A stretch of DNA of 64,000 nucleotides from Actinomadura chibensis NBRC 106107 (GCF_001552135.1 NZ_BCQP01000062.1:1-64000), one strand, 5' to 3'; shown: positions 16,704-25,440, counted from the stretch's first letter. The notes: a model not told the origin generated them from the sequence alone. Program-made: numbers and translations.

Positions 16704-16886
16704 TCTCCTACCCCCGTAGACGGATCGAGCCAGATTGCGAGAGCAATATTTGAGAATTCTCATCACAGCCCTGCACAGGGCCCTCACTCTCAGTACAGAC
16801 TCGGAGCGTAGCGACTCATGACGCGGCGTGTTCGGATCTTCCGTGTATTCGGCTGAATACGTCTGCCTTGGACGAGGGGACGCCTG

Positions 16887-17417
16887 ATGGGATTCGTTGG
16901 ACGGGTGGGCTGGCGTCTCGTGGTTCGAGACCGGTCGTCCGTGAGGTCGCGGCGGACGCACCAGGCCAGGCGGGCGTTCGATCTCCCTGTCGATCGCGAA
17001 GGGCCGGTGTCGCGGCTGGGGCTGGCCAAGGGGTCTCTGCGGCTGCCGACCGAGGTGGGGAGCGTGCCGGTCGGGCGTCAATGGCTGCGGGACGTCCTCG
17101 GACGCGAGTGCGGTGCCGGGCATCCGGTCATCGACGACGCTCTCCAGGCTCTGTCGGAGGTCCTCACCAACGCCGTCCTGCACGGGACGGGCCCGGACGT
17201 CCGGGTGGCGTACACGCTGGTCGGCGAGTGGGCCGAGGTCGCCGTCCACAACCGCGTCCGATCCGGTGAGGTCCGGCCGGAGAGGCGGGCGCCCGCTCCG
17301 CCCAGCGCCGAGAGCGGTCGCGGGCTGGACCTGGTCGAGGCGTTCAGCGACCAGTGGGGCATCACTGTGCTGCCCGAGGACGAGATCAAGGTCTGGTTCA
17401 GGGTGAGGCTGGCGTGA
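16887..17417 (+). CDS. ATP-binding protein (anti-sigma-like HATPase_c_2)
   Basis: A 176-residue GHKL ATPase-fold protein of the type paired with WhiJ/DUF397 genes. The N box is ALSEVLTNAVLHG and the G box region ESGRGLDLVEAFSDQWG; no histidine or receiver is present. The N-terminal 35 residues are basic. The ATG follows gaggggacgcc. Relatives include anti-sigma factor kinases such as SpoIIAB/RsbW and many orphan regulators of unknown partner. It is divergent from the XRE gene with 183 bases between the starts, which should hold the promoters of both. Confidence 0.87.
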   Translation: MGFVGRVGWRLVVRDRSSVRSRRTHQARRAFDLPVDREGPVSRLGLAKGSLRLPTEVGSVPVGRQWLRDVLGRECGAGHPVIDDALQALSEVLTNAVLHGTGPDVRVAYTLVGEWAEVAVHNRVRSGEVRPERRAPAPPSAESGRGLDLVEAFSDQWGITVLPEDEIKVWFRVRLA

Positions 17418-17452
17418 ACGGCCACCCGCACGCTCGGGTCTGTGAGTGAAGC

Positions 17453-17486
17453 GGAGGGCCCGCGCGTCCGGACGCGCGGGCCCTCC
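17453..17486. terminator. Bidirectional terminator palindrome
   Basis: A perfect 34 bp palindrome has arms ggagggcccgcgcgtcc and its complement. It lies between two convergent genes and is flanked by tgaa and ttca. Confidence 0.8.
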
Positions 17487-17495
17487 TTCACGGGG

Positions 17496-18212
17496 TCAGC
17501 CGGTGACCGGGAGGTCGCCGGTGATGGGGGTCGGGATCGGGGCCGCGCTGGGCGGGGCGGTCGGCGTGGACGGGGTGCCCGGGTCCGCCGGGTCGGTCGG
17601 CCCGGACGGCGGCTGCCCCGGCTGGGCGCCCTTGCCGCAGGTCGCGGAGGCGATGCTGATCGTCTGCGTCTGGCCCGCCAGGGTCGCGCTGACCTCGATG
17701 GCCGTGACGGTGAGGTTGCCGTCCTTGTCGCGGACGTGCCGGTTCAGCGTGACCGTCGCCGCGCCGACGCCGGTCAGGTTCACGGTGACGGCCGTGTTCG
17801 GCGCCGCGTCCGCCTTCAGGGTGCGGCCGTTCAGGGTCGCCTTGACCAGGTGCGAGACGCCGTTCCCGTTCTCGCACTTGGCGGTGACGAGGCTCGCGCT
17901 CAGGCCGAGCTTCAGCAGCCGGAGGTCGGCGACGGACGCGCGGGCGTGGCCCGACCAGGCGGCGGCGTTCAGCAGCCGCGCCTCGACGATCGGGTTCGGC
18001 GGCAGCTCGACGACGCTCTTGCGGACGGGCCGCTGGGCGTCCGACGTCACGGCCGGGGTCGGCGGGACGGCGACGGGCCCGCCCGCCGAGATCGCGACGG
18101 CCGAGCCGGCGCCGCCGGTGGTCGCGGCCGCGCCGGGGACGACGACGGCCGCGAACGGCAGGGCCAGCGCGCCGGCGACGGCCGCGCACTTCGTGAGTGC
18201 CTGCAAACGCAC
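17496..18212 (-). CDS. Secreted choice-of-anchor-P-like protein ending in LPVTG
   Basis: A 238-residue exported protein. A signal peptide (about 1-32) is followed by a domain containing SVADLRLLKLGLSASLVTAKC and VSATLAGQTQTISIASATC, which resembles the actinobacterial choice-of-anchor P group. A Pro/Thr/Ser-rich tail then ends in GDLPVTG, immediately before the stop. LPVTG fits the sortase motif, but the hydrophobic span and positive tail that normally follow are absent. The GTG start follows aggaga. Downstream of the stop there is only the terminator palindrome, so no frameshifted tail is present. Confidence 0.75.
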   Translation of the reverse strand: MRLQALTKCAAVAGALALPFAAVVVPGAAATTGGAGSAVAISAGGPVAVPPTPAVTSDAQRPVRKSVVELPPNPIVEARLLNAAAWSGHARASVADLRLLKLGLSASLVTAKCENGNGVSHLVKATLNGRTLKADAAPNTAVTVNLTGVGAATVTLNRHVRDKDGNLTVTAIEVSATLAGQTQTISIASATCGKGAQPGQPPSGPTDPADPGTPSTPTAPPSAAPIPTPITGDLPVTG

Positions 18213-18259
18213 GGTGATTTCTCCTCTGTGTCGGGGTGGAGCTGGGGGGTTGGGGGACG

Positions 18260-19060
18260 TCAGGCCGTGATGACGACGGGCGTGCCGAGCGGCACCTTGG
18301 CGAGGCGTTTCAGGGCGTCGGCGGGCACGCGCACGCAGCCGTGCGTGACGGCCTTGCCGAACACGGACGTGCTCGGCCAGCCGTGGAAAGCGACCGTCCC
18401 GGGGCCGCCGCCGAAGGTGTCGAGGGTCGCGGAGTGCGCGCCGACCGGCAGGATCAGCGGGCTGAACGTCGGCTTGGCCGGGGCCAGCGACGCGAGCAGG
18501 AACGTCCGTCCGACGGGGGTGGGCGTCTTCGGCGCGCCGACGGCGACGGGCCAGGTCCCGGCGGGGCGGCCCGCGTTCAGGAGGGTGAGCTTCCGGTCGC
18601 TGACGTCGACTTTGATCGTCTGGCCGCTGCGGGCGGTCTTCAGGCCGGAGTCGGGGATCCAGCCGGTGACGCCGTTCGGACGGCTCGGCAGCAGCACCCG
18701 CTTCCACCCCGGACGGCTCTCCACGACGGGCACCCACGTGTCGCCCTTGAGCTGGGCGGCGGGCAGTTCCGCGACGGCGGGCGCGCCGGGCTGCGCCGAC
18801 ACCGGCGCCGCGTCGGCGGGGTGGACGACCGTGCCGTCCAGCGCGCCGGACGGCGCCGGGTCGGCGGGCAGGTCCTTGAGGGTCGTGTAGGTGGTGGCCT
18901 GGGGCAGCTTCCCGCCTGCCTCCGGGGACACCTTGCCGTTTCCGGCGGTCCCGCCCCCACCGCCGCCGCAGCCGGACACGAGCACCGCCGCGACCGCCAG
19001 CACGACCGGTATCGCGACCGGTGGTCCGGGCGCGCCGCGCGCCGTGGTTTCGTCGCTCAC
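18260..19060 (-). CDS. L,D-transpeptidase lipoprotein (YkuD domain)
   Basis: A 266-residue envelope enzyme expected to make 3-3 cross-links in peptidoglycan. The N-terminus is a lipoprotein signal with lipobox LVSGC (Cys31), followed by a Gly run. The middle (about 70-145) looks like an SH3-type domain, and the C-terminal YkuD domain holds HGWPSTSVFGK and the active site THGCVRVP with catalytic Cys242. The GTG at 19060 follows cgggag; a longer frame to 19288 would overlap the yceI promoter. It is encoded just upstream of the sortase-motif protein on the same strand, consistent with a wall-related unit. Confidence 0.9.
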   Translation of the reverse strand: MSDETTARGAPGPPVAIPVVLAVAAVLVSGCGGGGGGTAGNGKVSPEAGGKLPQATTYTTLKDLPADPAPSGALDGTVVHPADAAPVSAQPGAPAVAELPAAQLKGDTWVPVVESRPGWKRVLLPSRPNGVTGWIPDSGLKTARSGQTIKVDVSDRKLTLLNAGRPAGTWPVAVGAPKTPTPVGRTFLLASLAPAKPTFSPLILPVGAHSATLDTFGGGPGTVAFHGWPSTSVFGKAVTHGCVRVPADALKRLAKVPLGTPVVITA

Positions 19061-19206
19061 GAAGACTCCCGATGGTCGTGGACACCGGACGGGCGGCCTC
19101 CTCGCCGTCCCACGTCCGCCCGTCCGTGCGCCTCTGTGACCGCTGTCTACGCACGAGCCGGGAATCGGGTTGCACGCCCGGGAACAATCGCGGGTTTGAC
19201 TTGTGT

Positions 19207-19248
19207 TTGAACCCTCAACTAACCTTCGACGAGTCGTTGAAGTTTCAA
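19207..19248 (+). promoter_or_regulatory. Paired TTGA-N4-TCAA operators before yceI
   Basis: Two identical half-site pairs, TTGAACCCTCAA (19207-19218) and TTGAAGTTTCAA (19237-19248), have centres exactly 30 bases apart, about three helical turns. They lie 55-96 bases upstream of the YceI start. Such sites fit a MarR-type dimer binding side by side; no such regulator is encoded in the window. Confidence 0.6.
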
Positions 19249-19302
19249 GCACTACGAACCTCGTCGTCCGGTCAGTGCCGTCTTCCACCCAGAGGAGTTC
19301 CC

Positions 19303-19851
19303 ATGAGCATCGCCGCCGTCGCGCCCGAGCTGACCACCGGGACCTGGAACATCGACCCCGCCCACTCCGAGGTCACCTTCGTCATCCGGCACCTGATGAC
19401 CAAGGTCAGGGGCACGTTCACCGAGTTCAGCGGGTCGGTGCAGATCGCCGACGAGCTGGCCGACTCCACCGCCACGGCGGAGATCAAGGTCGCCTCGATC
19501 GACACCCGCAACGCCGACCGCGACGCCCACATCCGCACCGCCGACGTGCTGGACGTCGAGAACCACCCGAACATGACCTTCGCCGCCACCGGCGTCCGCG
19601 CCGAGGACGGCGAGTACTTCCTCGACGGCGACCTGACGATCAAGGGCGTCACCCGTCCGGTCTCCCTCGCGGTCGAGTACAACGGCGTCGCCGAGGACCC
19701 CTGGGGCGGCACGCGCGCCGGGTTCTCCGCGTCCACCACGATCAACCGCAAGGACTGGGGCGTCGAGTTCAACGTCCCGCTGAAGGGCGACAAGGCCCTG
19801 CTCGGCGACAAGGTCGAGCTGAACCTGGAGATCCAGGCCGTCCGCGCCTGA
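19303..19851 (+). CDS. YceI family protein
   Basis: A 182-residue lipocalin-like beta-barrel protein. It contains WNIDPAHSEVTFVIRHLMTK, the central RNADRDAHIRTADVLDVENH and GDLTIKGVTRPVSL, all standard family landmarks. YceI proteins bind long isoprenoid lipids; their physiological role in actinobacteria is unclear but they are often induced by acid or redox stress. No signal peptide is present, so it is cytoplasmic. The ATG follows agaggag. Transcription appears to be controlled by the paired operators upstream and to end at the hairpin at 19875. Confidence 0.92.
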   Translation: MSIAAVAPELTTGTWNIDPAHSEVTFVIRHLMTKVRGTFTEFSGSVQIADELADSTATAEIKVASIDTRNADRDAHIRTADVLDVENHPNMTFAATGVRAEDGEYFLDGDLTIKGVTRPVSLAVEYNGVAEDPWGGTRAGFSASTTINRKDWGVEFNVPLKGDKALLGDKVELNLEIQAVRA

Positions 19852-19874
19852 GTCCCGCGCCGCACGCGCGTCGA

Positions 19875-19907
19875 AAAGGGCCGTCCACAGGCTGTGGACG
19901 GCCCTTT
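19875..19907. terminator. Bidirectional terminator
   Basis: AAAGGGCCGTCCACAG (19875-19890) and its exact complement (19892-19907) flank one base. The A- and T-rich ends serve both convergent genes. Confidence 0.88.
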
Positions 19908-19919
19908 CGCGTGCCGCGG

Positions 19920-21299
19920 TCAGCCGCCGCAGCGGCGGCGTTCGAGGGGTTCCGCGTCGAGCGGCAGGCGCAGGGCCAGCCGGGCGCCGCCGCAGGGGGC
20001 GTCCTCGACCCGGAGCGTCCCGCCGTGCGCCTGCGCGATCTCGCGGGCGATGGCGAGGCCGAGCCCGGCCCCGCCGTTGCCCCGGCTGCGCGCGGTGTCG
20101 AGGCGGGTGAAGCGCTCGAACACGCGCTCCCGGTCGGCGGGCGCGATGCCCGCGCCGTCGTCGGTGACGGTGAGCAGCGCCCGGCCGTCCTCCCTGGTCA
20201 CGCGGACGGTGATGCGCGAGTCGGCGTAGCGCTCGGCGTTGTCGAGCAGGTTGCCGAGCACCCGGACGAACTGCATCCGGACGCCGCGCACCCGCACGTC
20301 CCGCGTCAGGTCCGTGACGATCTTCAGGCTGAAGGCGCGGCGGCGGACCTCCGCGTCGGCCAGCGCGGACAGGTCGACCGGCTCCTGCACGCCCGCCCCG
20401 GCGGTGCCGATGCGGGCGAGCAGCAGCAGGTCCGTGACGATCGACTCCAGCCGGTCGGTGTCGCGCAGGGCCGACTCGACGACGGCGCGCAGGTCGTTGT
20501 CCTCCGGGTGCATGGACGCGTCTTCGAGGTTCGCGCGCAGCCCGGCGATCGGGGTGCGCAGCTCGTGGGACGCGTCCGAGGCGAACTGCCGCTGCCGCCC
20601 GACGGCCCGCTCCAGCCGGTCGAGGGTCGCGTTGGCGGTGCGGGCCAGCTCGGCGATCTCGTCCTGGCCGGGCGGCTCGGGCACGCGCCGGCTCAGGTCG
20701 GTCGCGCTGATCTCGGCGAGCTGCGCGCGGATCGCCTCGACCGGGCCGAGGGTGCGGCCGACGATCCGCCAGGTGATCCACGCGGCGAGCCCGGAGAGCA
20801 GCAGCACGGCCGCGCCGAGCACGCCCTCCAGCAGCCCGTTGACCAGGTAGGACGGCATCCGCTCCGACGCGTACACGACGACGGAGTCGGGCGCGGTCGA
20901 GACCCTGATCGCCTCGGTGACATAGCAGTCGCGGCCGGGCCACGTCCCGGTGCATTCGGTGTAGTCGCGGATCCTCAGGTTGCTCGACGGCCAGAGTCTG
21001 CTCACCGGAGGTCTGTCCGTTGCGGCGGGCGTCGCGTTCGCGACGCGGCCGCCGCGCTCCACGACCTGCACCAGGACGCGGCCGCGCGTGTCGTCCGGGA
21101 TCTGGCCGTCCAGCGACCCGTCGCGGACGCCGCCGCTGGCCCGCCGCCCCTCCACCTGCGTGCCGCGCAGGAGATCCGCCTTGACGGCGCCGCGCACGGC
21201 GACGTCCGCGCCGATCGCCGTGATGCCGAGCACGAGCGCCGCGAGCACCGCGGCGACGAGCGTGTCCCTGGCCCGGATGGACCGGGGGCGCATGCGCAT
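19920..21299 (-). CDS. Sensor histidine kinase (HAMP-HisKA-HATPase)
   Basis: A 459-residue membrane kinase. One span near residues 10-32, an extracytoplasmic loop of about 120 residues, a second span near 155-178, then HAMP. HisKA carries FASDASHELRTPIAG and the ATPase domain contains NLLDNAERYAD, DDGAGIAP and GGAGLGLAIAREIA. The ATG at 21299 follows ggggagggg; a second ATG two codons later is possible. No response regulator is adjacent: its neighbours are yceI (convergent) and the glutamate-cysteine ligase family gene (divergent). Its partner is either elsewhere or the OmpR-type protein at 23009, which has its own kinase. Confidence 0.9.
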   Translation of the reverse strand: MRMRPRSIRARDTLVAAVLAALVLGITAIGADVAVRGAVKADLLRGTQVEGRRASGGVRDGSLDGQIPDDTRGRVLVQVVERGGRVANATPAATDRPPVSRLWPSSNLRIRDYTECTGTWPGRDCYVTEAIRVSTAPDSVVVYASERMPSYLVNGLLEGVLGAAVLLLSGLAAWITWRIVGRTLGPVEAIRAQLAEISATDLSRRVPEPPGQDEIAELARTANATLDRLERAVGRQRQFASDASHELRTPIAGLRANLEDASMHPEDNDLRAVVESALRDTDRLESIVTDLLLLARIGTAGAGVQEPVDLSALADAEVRRRAFSLKIVTDLTRDVRVRGVRMQFVRVLGNLLDNAERYADSRITVRVTREDGRALLTVTDDGAGIAPADRERVFERFTRLDTARSRGNGGAGLGLAIAREIAQAHGGTLRVEDAPCGGARLALRLPLDAEPLERRRCGG

Positions 21300-21457
21300 T
21301 TGGCCCCTCCCCGCTGGAGTTGCCGCTTCCGGGACGGAGCACACACGCTACCGGCCGGTCACAAATCGGGGAGCCGAAAATCAAGTGCCTGGTTTTCGCC
21401 TCCCCCCACTGGGACATCCCGTTTGTGACGGTTCCTCCGAAGCACAGGGACGGACAC

Positions 21458-22933
21458 ATGGGCAGGGACGTGGCTTCGGTCACCATCAGCGGCGAGGACC
21501 GGCGGCGGTACCGCGACAAGGTGCGCAGGTGCCTCGACGTGCTGGCCCGCATGCTGGGCGAATCCCAGTTCGACTTTGAGCGCCCCCATATCGGCCTGGA
21601 GATCGAACTCAACCTGATCGACGAGCTCGGCGACCCGCTCATGCGCAACGCCGACGTGCTCAAGGCGATCGCCGACCCGGCCTGGGCAACGGAGCTCGGC
21701 CAATTCAACCTGGAGATCAACATCCCGCCGCGCGAGCTCGGCGGGGAAGGCACGGGCGAGCTGGAGGCGGAGGTCCGCGACCACCTCGAGCACGCCGACG
21801 ACCGCGCGCGGGAGGTCGGCGGCAGGCTCGCCATGATCGGCGTCCTGCCGACGCTGCGGCGCTCCGACATCGGCGAGGAGGCGCTCTCCGCGAACGCCCG
21901 CTACAAGATGCTCAACGACCAGATCTTCGCCGCGCGCGGCGAGGAGATGCACATCGCCATCGACGGCCCCGAGCCGTTGCACATGCACACAGACACCATC
22001 ATTCCCGAGGCCGCCTGTACGAGCGTCCAGTTTCACCTCCAGGTGAGCCCCGAACAGTTCGGCGCCTACTGGAACGCGGCCCAGGCCATCGCGGGCGCGC
22101 AGGTCGCGATGGGCGCCAACTCCCCGTACCTGTTCGGGCACCAGCTCTGGCAGGAAACGCGCATCACGTTGTTCGAACAGGCCACCGACACCCGTCCGGA
22201 GGAGCTGAAGGCCCAGGGCGTCCGGCCGCGGGTGTGGTTCGGTGAACGCTGGATCACCTCGGTGTTCGACTTGTTCGAGGAGAACACGCGCTACTTCCCC
22301 GCGCTACTGCCGCTTTGCGACGACGAGGACCCGCGGGCCGTCCTGGACGAGGGCGGGATCCCCGAACTGGGCGAGCTGACCCTGCACAACGGCACCATCT
22401 ACCGCTGGAACCGTCCCATCTACGCCGTCGTCAAGGGTCGTCCCCATCTTCGCGTCGAAAACCGCGTCCTGCCCGCGGGGCCCACCGTCGCGGACGTCGT
22501 CGCCAACGGCGCCTTCTACTACGGCGTCGTCCGCATGCTGGCCGAGGACGACCGTCCCGTGTGGTCGCGCATGTCCTTCGCCACCGCCGAGGAGAACCTG
22601 CACCGCGCCGCCCGCGACGGCCTCGACGCCACCCTGTACTGGCCCGGTATGGGCGAGGTCCCCGCCGCCGAGCTGATCCTGCGCAAGCTGCTCCCCCTGG
22701 CCCACGAGGGCCTTGAGCTGTGGGGCGTCGACCCGTCCCGCCGCGACCGCCTGCTCGGCATCGTCGAACGCCGCTGCGTCACCGGCCAGACCGGCGCCGC
22801 CTGGCAGATCCGCACCGTCGACACCATCGAGAAGTCCTACGGCGTCCCACGCCACGACGCCCTCCGCATGATGACCCGCGCCTACGCCGACCAGATGCGC
22901 GACAACGCCCCCGTCCACACCTGGAGCTTCTAG
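21458..22933 (+). CDS. Glutamate-cysteine ligase family protein (GCS2-like)
   Basis: A 491-residue ATP-dependent carboxylate-amine ligase homologue. HIGLEIELNLIDELG near residue 45 and QFNLEINIPP near 90 provide the acidic metal- and ATP-binding residues, and the later VQFHLQVSPEQFGAYWNAAQ is typical of the family. True GshA would make gamma-glutamylcysteine, but actinobacteria make mycothiol by another route. A related amino acid ligation is therefore more likely, and the true product is unknown. The ATG follows caggga; a GTG 33 bases earlier is possible. It is divergent from the orphan kinase. Confidence 0.82.
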   Translation: MGRDVASVTISGEDRRRYRDKVRRCLDVLARMLGESQFDFERPHIGLEIELNLIDELGDPLMRNADVLKAIADPAWATELGQFNLEINIPPRELGGEGTGELEAEVRDHLEHADDRAREVGGRLAMIGVLPTLRRSDIGEEALSANARYKMLNDQIFAARGEEMHIAIDGPEPLHMHTDTIIPEAACTSVQFHLQVSPEQFGAYWNAAQAIAGAQVAMGANSPYLFGHQLWQETRITLFEQATDTRPEELKAQGVRPRVWFGERWITSVFDLFEENTRYFPALLPLCDDEDPRAVLDEGGIPELGELTLHNGTIYRWNRPIYAVVKGRPHLRVENRVLPAGPTVADVVANGAFYYGVVRMLAEDDRPVWSRMSFATAEENLHRAARDGLDATLYWPGMGEVPAAELILRKLLPLAHEGLELWGVDPSRRDRLLGIVERRCVTGQTGAAWQIRTVDTIEKSYGVPRHDALRMMTRAYADQMRDNAPVHTWSF

Positions 22934-23008
22934 CCGCACAGGGAGATCTTCACGAGTCGCGCACAAGTCCGGCTCTTCGCGTCCATGACCTGCTTCTAGC
23001 ATTTGGTC

Positions 23009-23695
23009 GTGACTGGGAACGAAACGCGCATCCTCGTCGTCGAGGACGAGCCGACGATCGCGCGGGCCGTCGCCGACCGGCTGGCGGCGGAGGGGTTCGC
23101 CGTCGAGGTCGCCGGGGACGGCCCCGCGGCCGTCCTGCGCGCCCGCGAGTACGCGCCCCACCTCATCGTGCTGGACGTCATGCTGCCCGGCTTCGACGGC
23201 CTGGAGGTCTGCCGCCGCGTCCAGGCGGAGCGTTCGGTGCCGGTGCTGATGCTGACCGCGCGGGACGACGAGACCGACGTCCTGGTCGGCCTCGGCGTCG
23301 GCGCCGACGACTACGTGACCAAGCCGTTCAGCATGCGGGAGCTCGTGGCGCGGGTGCGGGCGGTGCTGCGGCGGGTGGAGCGTCCCGCGCCGGAGGTCGA
23401 CGGCACCCTGGTGCGGATGGGCGCGCTGGAGGTCGACCGGCGCGCCCGCCGCGTGGTCATGGACGGCCGCGAGGTGCACCTCACGCCGACGGAGTTCGAC
23501 CTGCTCGCCTGCCTGCTGCGCAACCGGGGCGCGGTGCTGACGCGGGCCGTCCTGCTCGAACAGGTCTGGGACTGGGCGGACGCCTCGGGTACCCGCGTCG
23601 TCGACAGCCACGTAAAGGCCCTACGCCGCAAACTGGGCCAAGAACTAATCCGCACCGTGCACGGGGTGGGGTACAGCTTGGAGGTCGCATCGTGA
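23009..23695 (+). CDS. OmpR-family response regulator
   Basis: A 228-residue regulator. Receiver domain: acidic pair in VVEDEP, phospho-acceptor Asp in LIVLDVMLPGFDG, Lys in DDYVTKPF. Winged-helix output: LTPTEFDLLACLLRNRG and RVVDSHVKALRRKLG, VHGVGYSLE. I chose the GTG at 23009 because the receiver begins directly after it; no strong ribosome site is visible. The kinase gene follows after 70 bases containing a palindromic repeat, so the two form a pair. The regulated genes are not evident. Confidence 0.9.
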   Translation: MTGNETRILVVEDEPTIARAVADRLAAEGFAVEVAGDGPAAVLRAREYAPHLIVLDVMLPGFDGLEVCRRVQAERSVPVLMLTARDDETDVLVGLGVGADDYVTKPFSMRELVARVRAVLRRVERPAPEVDGTLVRMGALEVDRRARRVVMDGREVHLTPTEFDLLACLLRNRGAVLTRAVLLEQVWDWADASGTRVVDSHVKALRRKLGQELIRTVHGVGYSLEVAS

Positions 23696-23734
23696 CCGGA
23701 GCGGAGCGAGGATCACGACGCGACCCGCGGGGGT

Positions 23735-23752
23735 CTGGGGGTCGCCCCCCAG
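23735..23752. repeat. Short GC palindrome between regulator and kinase
   Basis: CTGGGGGTCGCCCCCCAG forms a small hairpin in the 70-base gap between the two genes. Similar ggggtc-type palindromes are scattered in actinomycete genomes. It may temper read-through from regulator to kinase. Confidence 0.5.
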
Positions 23753-23765
23753 AAAGGCAGGCATC

Positions 23766-24824
23766 GTGACGGCTGCTGTTGTTGGGCGGGCCTGGGCGCG
23801 GTTGCCTCGGCCGTTGGATCCGTTGCGGTCGATCAAGGTGAAGTTCGGCGTCGTGGTCGTGGTGACGGCGTGCGTCGCGGTGCTGATCGTCCTGTGGGGG
23901 TACCCGCTCGGGTTCCGGGCGCGGCAGACGATGCCGGTCGGCGTGCTCATCTCGCTGGTCGTGACGCAGCTCCTCGCGCACGGGATGACGGCGCCGCTGC
24001 GGGAGATGACGGCGGCGGCGCGGACGATGGCGCGCGGCGACTACAGCCGCCGGGTGCGCGCCACGTCGCGGGACGAGGTCGGCGAGCTGGCGAAGGCGTT
24101 CAACCGGATGGCCGCCGACCTCGCCGAGGTCGACCGGCAGCGCCGCGAGTTCGTCGCGAACGTGTCGCACGAGCTGCGCACCCCGATCAGCGCGCTGCGG
24201 GCCGTGCTGGAGAACGTCGCGGACGGCGTCACGCCCGCGACGCCGGACGTCCTCGCGTCCGCGCTGGAGCAGACCGAGCGGCTCGGACGGCTCGTCACGC
24301 AGCTCCTCGACCTGTCGCGGGTCGAGGCGGGCGCGGCGGTCCTGGACGTGACCGACGTCGACGTCGCCGCGTTCGTCGCGGACGTCACCGCCGAGGCCGC
24401 CGCCGGGCATCCGGACGCCCTGTTCGCCTCCGACGTCCCGGCCGGGCTGCGCGCCCGCGCCGACCGCGACCGGCTGCACCAGGTCGTCGCGAACCTGCTG
24501 GACAACGCGGCGCGGCACGGTCCGGCGGGACGTCCCGTCACCGTCACCGCGCGGCCGCTCGGCGGGACTGGCGGCCTCGTCATCGACGTCGCCGACGAGG
24601 GCCCCGGGATTCCGCCCGAGGAGCGGACGCGCGTGTTCGAACGGTTCTCGCGGGGGTCGGCGTCCGGGCCGCGGGCGGGGACGCCGGGCGGCGGCACCGG
24701 GCTCGGCCTCGCCATCGCGAGCTGGGCGACGGAGTTGCACGGCGGCGACATCACCGTCATGGACACGGCGAGCGGGTGCCGGATCCGCGTCGTCATCCCG
24801 GCGGGGTTGGGCGAACCCGCGTGA
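23766..24824 (+). CDS. Sensor histidine kinase paired with the OmpR regulator
   Basis: A 352-residue kinase with two closely spaced hydrophobic spans (about 25-48 and 56-75) and almost no extracytoplasmic loop, so sensing is probably within the membrane. HAMP (about 75-130) is followed by HisKA with FVANVSHELRTPISAL, and HATPase with NLLDNAARHG, DEGPGIPPEE and GGGTGLGLAIASW. The GTG follows agaaaggcagg. It is shorter than most EnvZ-type kinases because the sensor loop is missing. It should phosphorylate the regulator encoded just upstream. Confidence 0.9.
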   Translation: MTAAVVGRAWARLPRPLDPLRSIKVKFGVVVVVTACVAVLIVLWGYPLGFRARQTMPVGVLISLVVTQLLAHGMTAPLREMTAAARTMARGDYSRRVRATSRDEVGELAKAFNRMAADLAEVDRQRREFVANVSHELRTPISALRAVLENVADGVTPATPDVLASALEQTERLGRLVTQLLDLSRVEAGAAVLDVTDVDVAAFVADVTAEAAAGHPDALFASDVPAGLRARADRDRLHQVVANLLDNAARHGPAGRPVTVTARPLGGTGGLVIDVADEGPGIPPEERTRVFERFSRGSASGPRAGTPGGGTGLGLAIASWATELHGGDITVMDTASGCRIRVVIPAGLGEPA

Positions 24825-24838
24825 CGTTGGCTATTCCG

Positions 24839-24880
24839 CCTTCGCCTTCGCTTACGCCTTCGCCTTCGCCTTCGCTTCGT
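24839..24880. repeat. gccttc hexamer repeats at the Nudix gene 3' end
   Basis: Six or more cgcctt/ccttcg hexamers, some altered, run through the stop codon of the Nudix gene. On the coding strand they give an Ala-Lys repeat (AKAKAKA). Slippage here would change the length of the protein tail. Confidence 0.75.
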
Positions 24881-25436
24881 GCATGAGGAGAAGCGCGTAG
24901 GCGGCGAGGGTCGAGTCGTCGGTGATGCGGCCGTCCCGTACGAGGGTCGTGAACTCGTCCCTGGACATCCACTTCTGCCTCATGTCCTGTTCCTCGGGCT
25001 CACGGTCGGCCTGGCCCGCCCTCAGGTCGGACGCTACGAAGACGTTGAAGCCTTGGCCGCTCGTCCCGTGTGAGCAGTTCAGGTAGCCGAGGTGGATCAG
25101 ATCGCCCGCGCGGAGGCCGGTCTCCTGTGCCAGTTCCAGATGGGCGAGTTCCTCTGGGTCGGCGTCCTGCCGGCCTGGGAGCGACCCCTGCGGGAAACTC
25201 CACGTGCGCTTGCCAATGGGGTAGCGGTATTCCTCCACCAAATGGAACCCGTCGTCCTCGACGGGAATGACGAGAACGAAGTCGGGCTTGTCGACGACCC
25301 CGTAGATGCCGCGTGAACCGTCCAGGCGCTCGACCTCGTCCTCTCGGACGACCATCCACGGATTCTCGTAGACGACCCTGGTACCGACCTGGCGGACGGC
25401 GGGTTTCCCGTCGTCCGTGCCTGGGGCTTCGTTCAT
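24852..25436 (-). CDS. Nudix hydrolase with atypical Nudix box
   Basis: A 194-residue protein with a Nudix fold: RTWSFPQGSLPGR leads into the Nudix helix. The helix reads DPEELAHLELAQETGLRAGD, where the standard RE-U-xEE core has become LELAQE; both the Arg and one metal-binding Glu are changed. YRYPIGKRTW and the C-terminal IHLGYLNCSHGTSGQ resemble ADP-ribose/NDP-sugar pyrophosphatases. Activity may therefore be weak or altered. The tail is a short Ala-Lys repeat. Its start lies four bases after the stop of the GntR gene, so the two are one operon. Confidence 0.85.
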   Translation of the reverse strand: MNEAPGTDDGKPAVRQVGTRVVYENPWMVVREDEVERLDGSRGIYGVVDKPDFVLVIPVEDDGFHLVEEYRYPIGKRTWSFPQGSLPGRQDADPEELAHLELAQETGLRAGDLIHLGYLNCSHGTSGQGFNVFVASDLRAGQADREPEEQDMRQKWMSRDEFTTLVRDGRITDDSTLAAYALLLMHEAKAKAKA

Positions 25437-25440
25437 TGCT

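Noticed and set aside
19252..21870. An 872-codon minus-strand frame across yceI and the orphan kinase
   Set aside because: It is the out-of-frame shadow of the kinase and antisense to yceI. Composition is extreme and no domain is recognisable.
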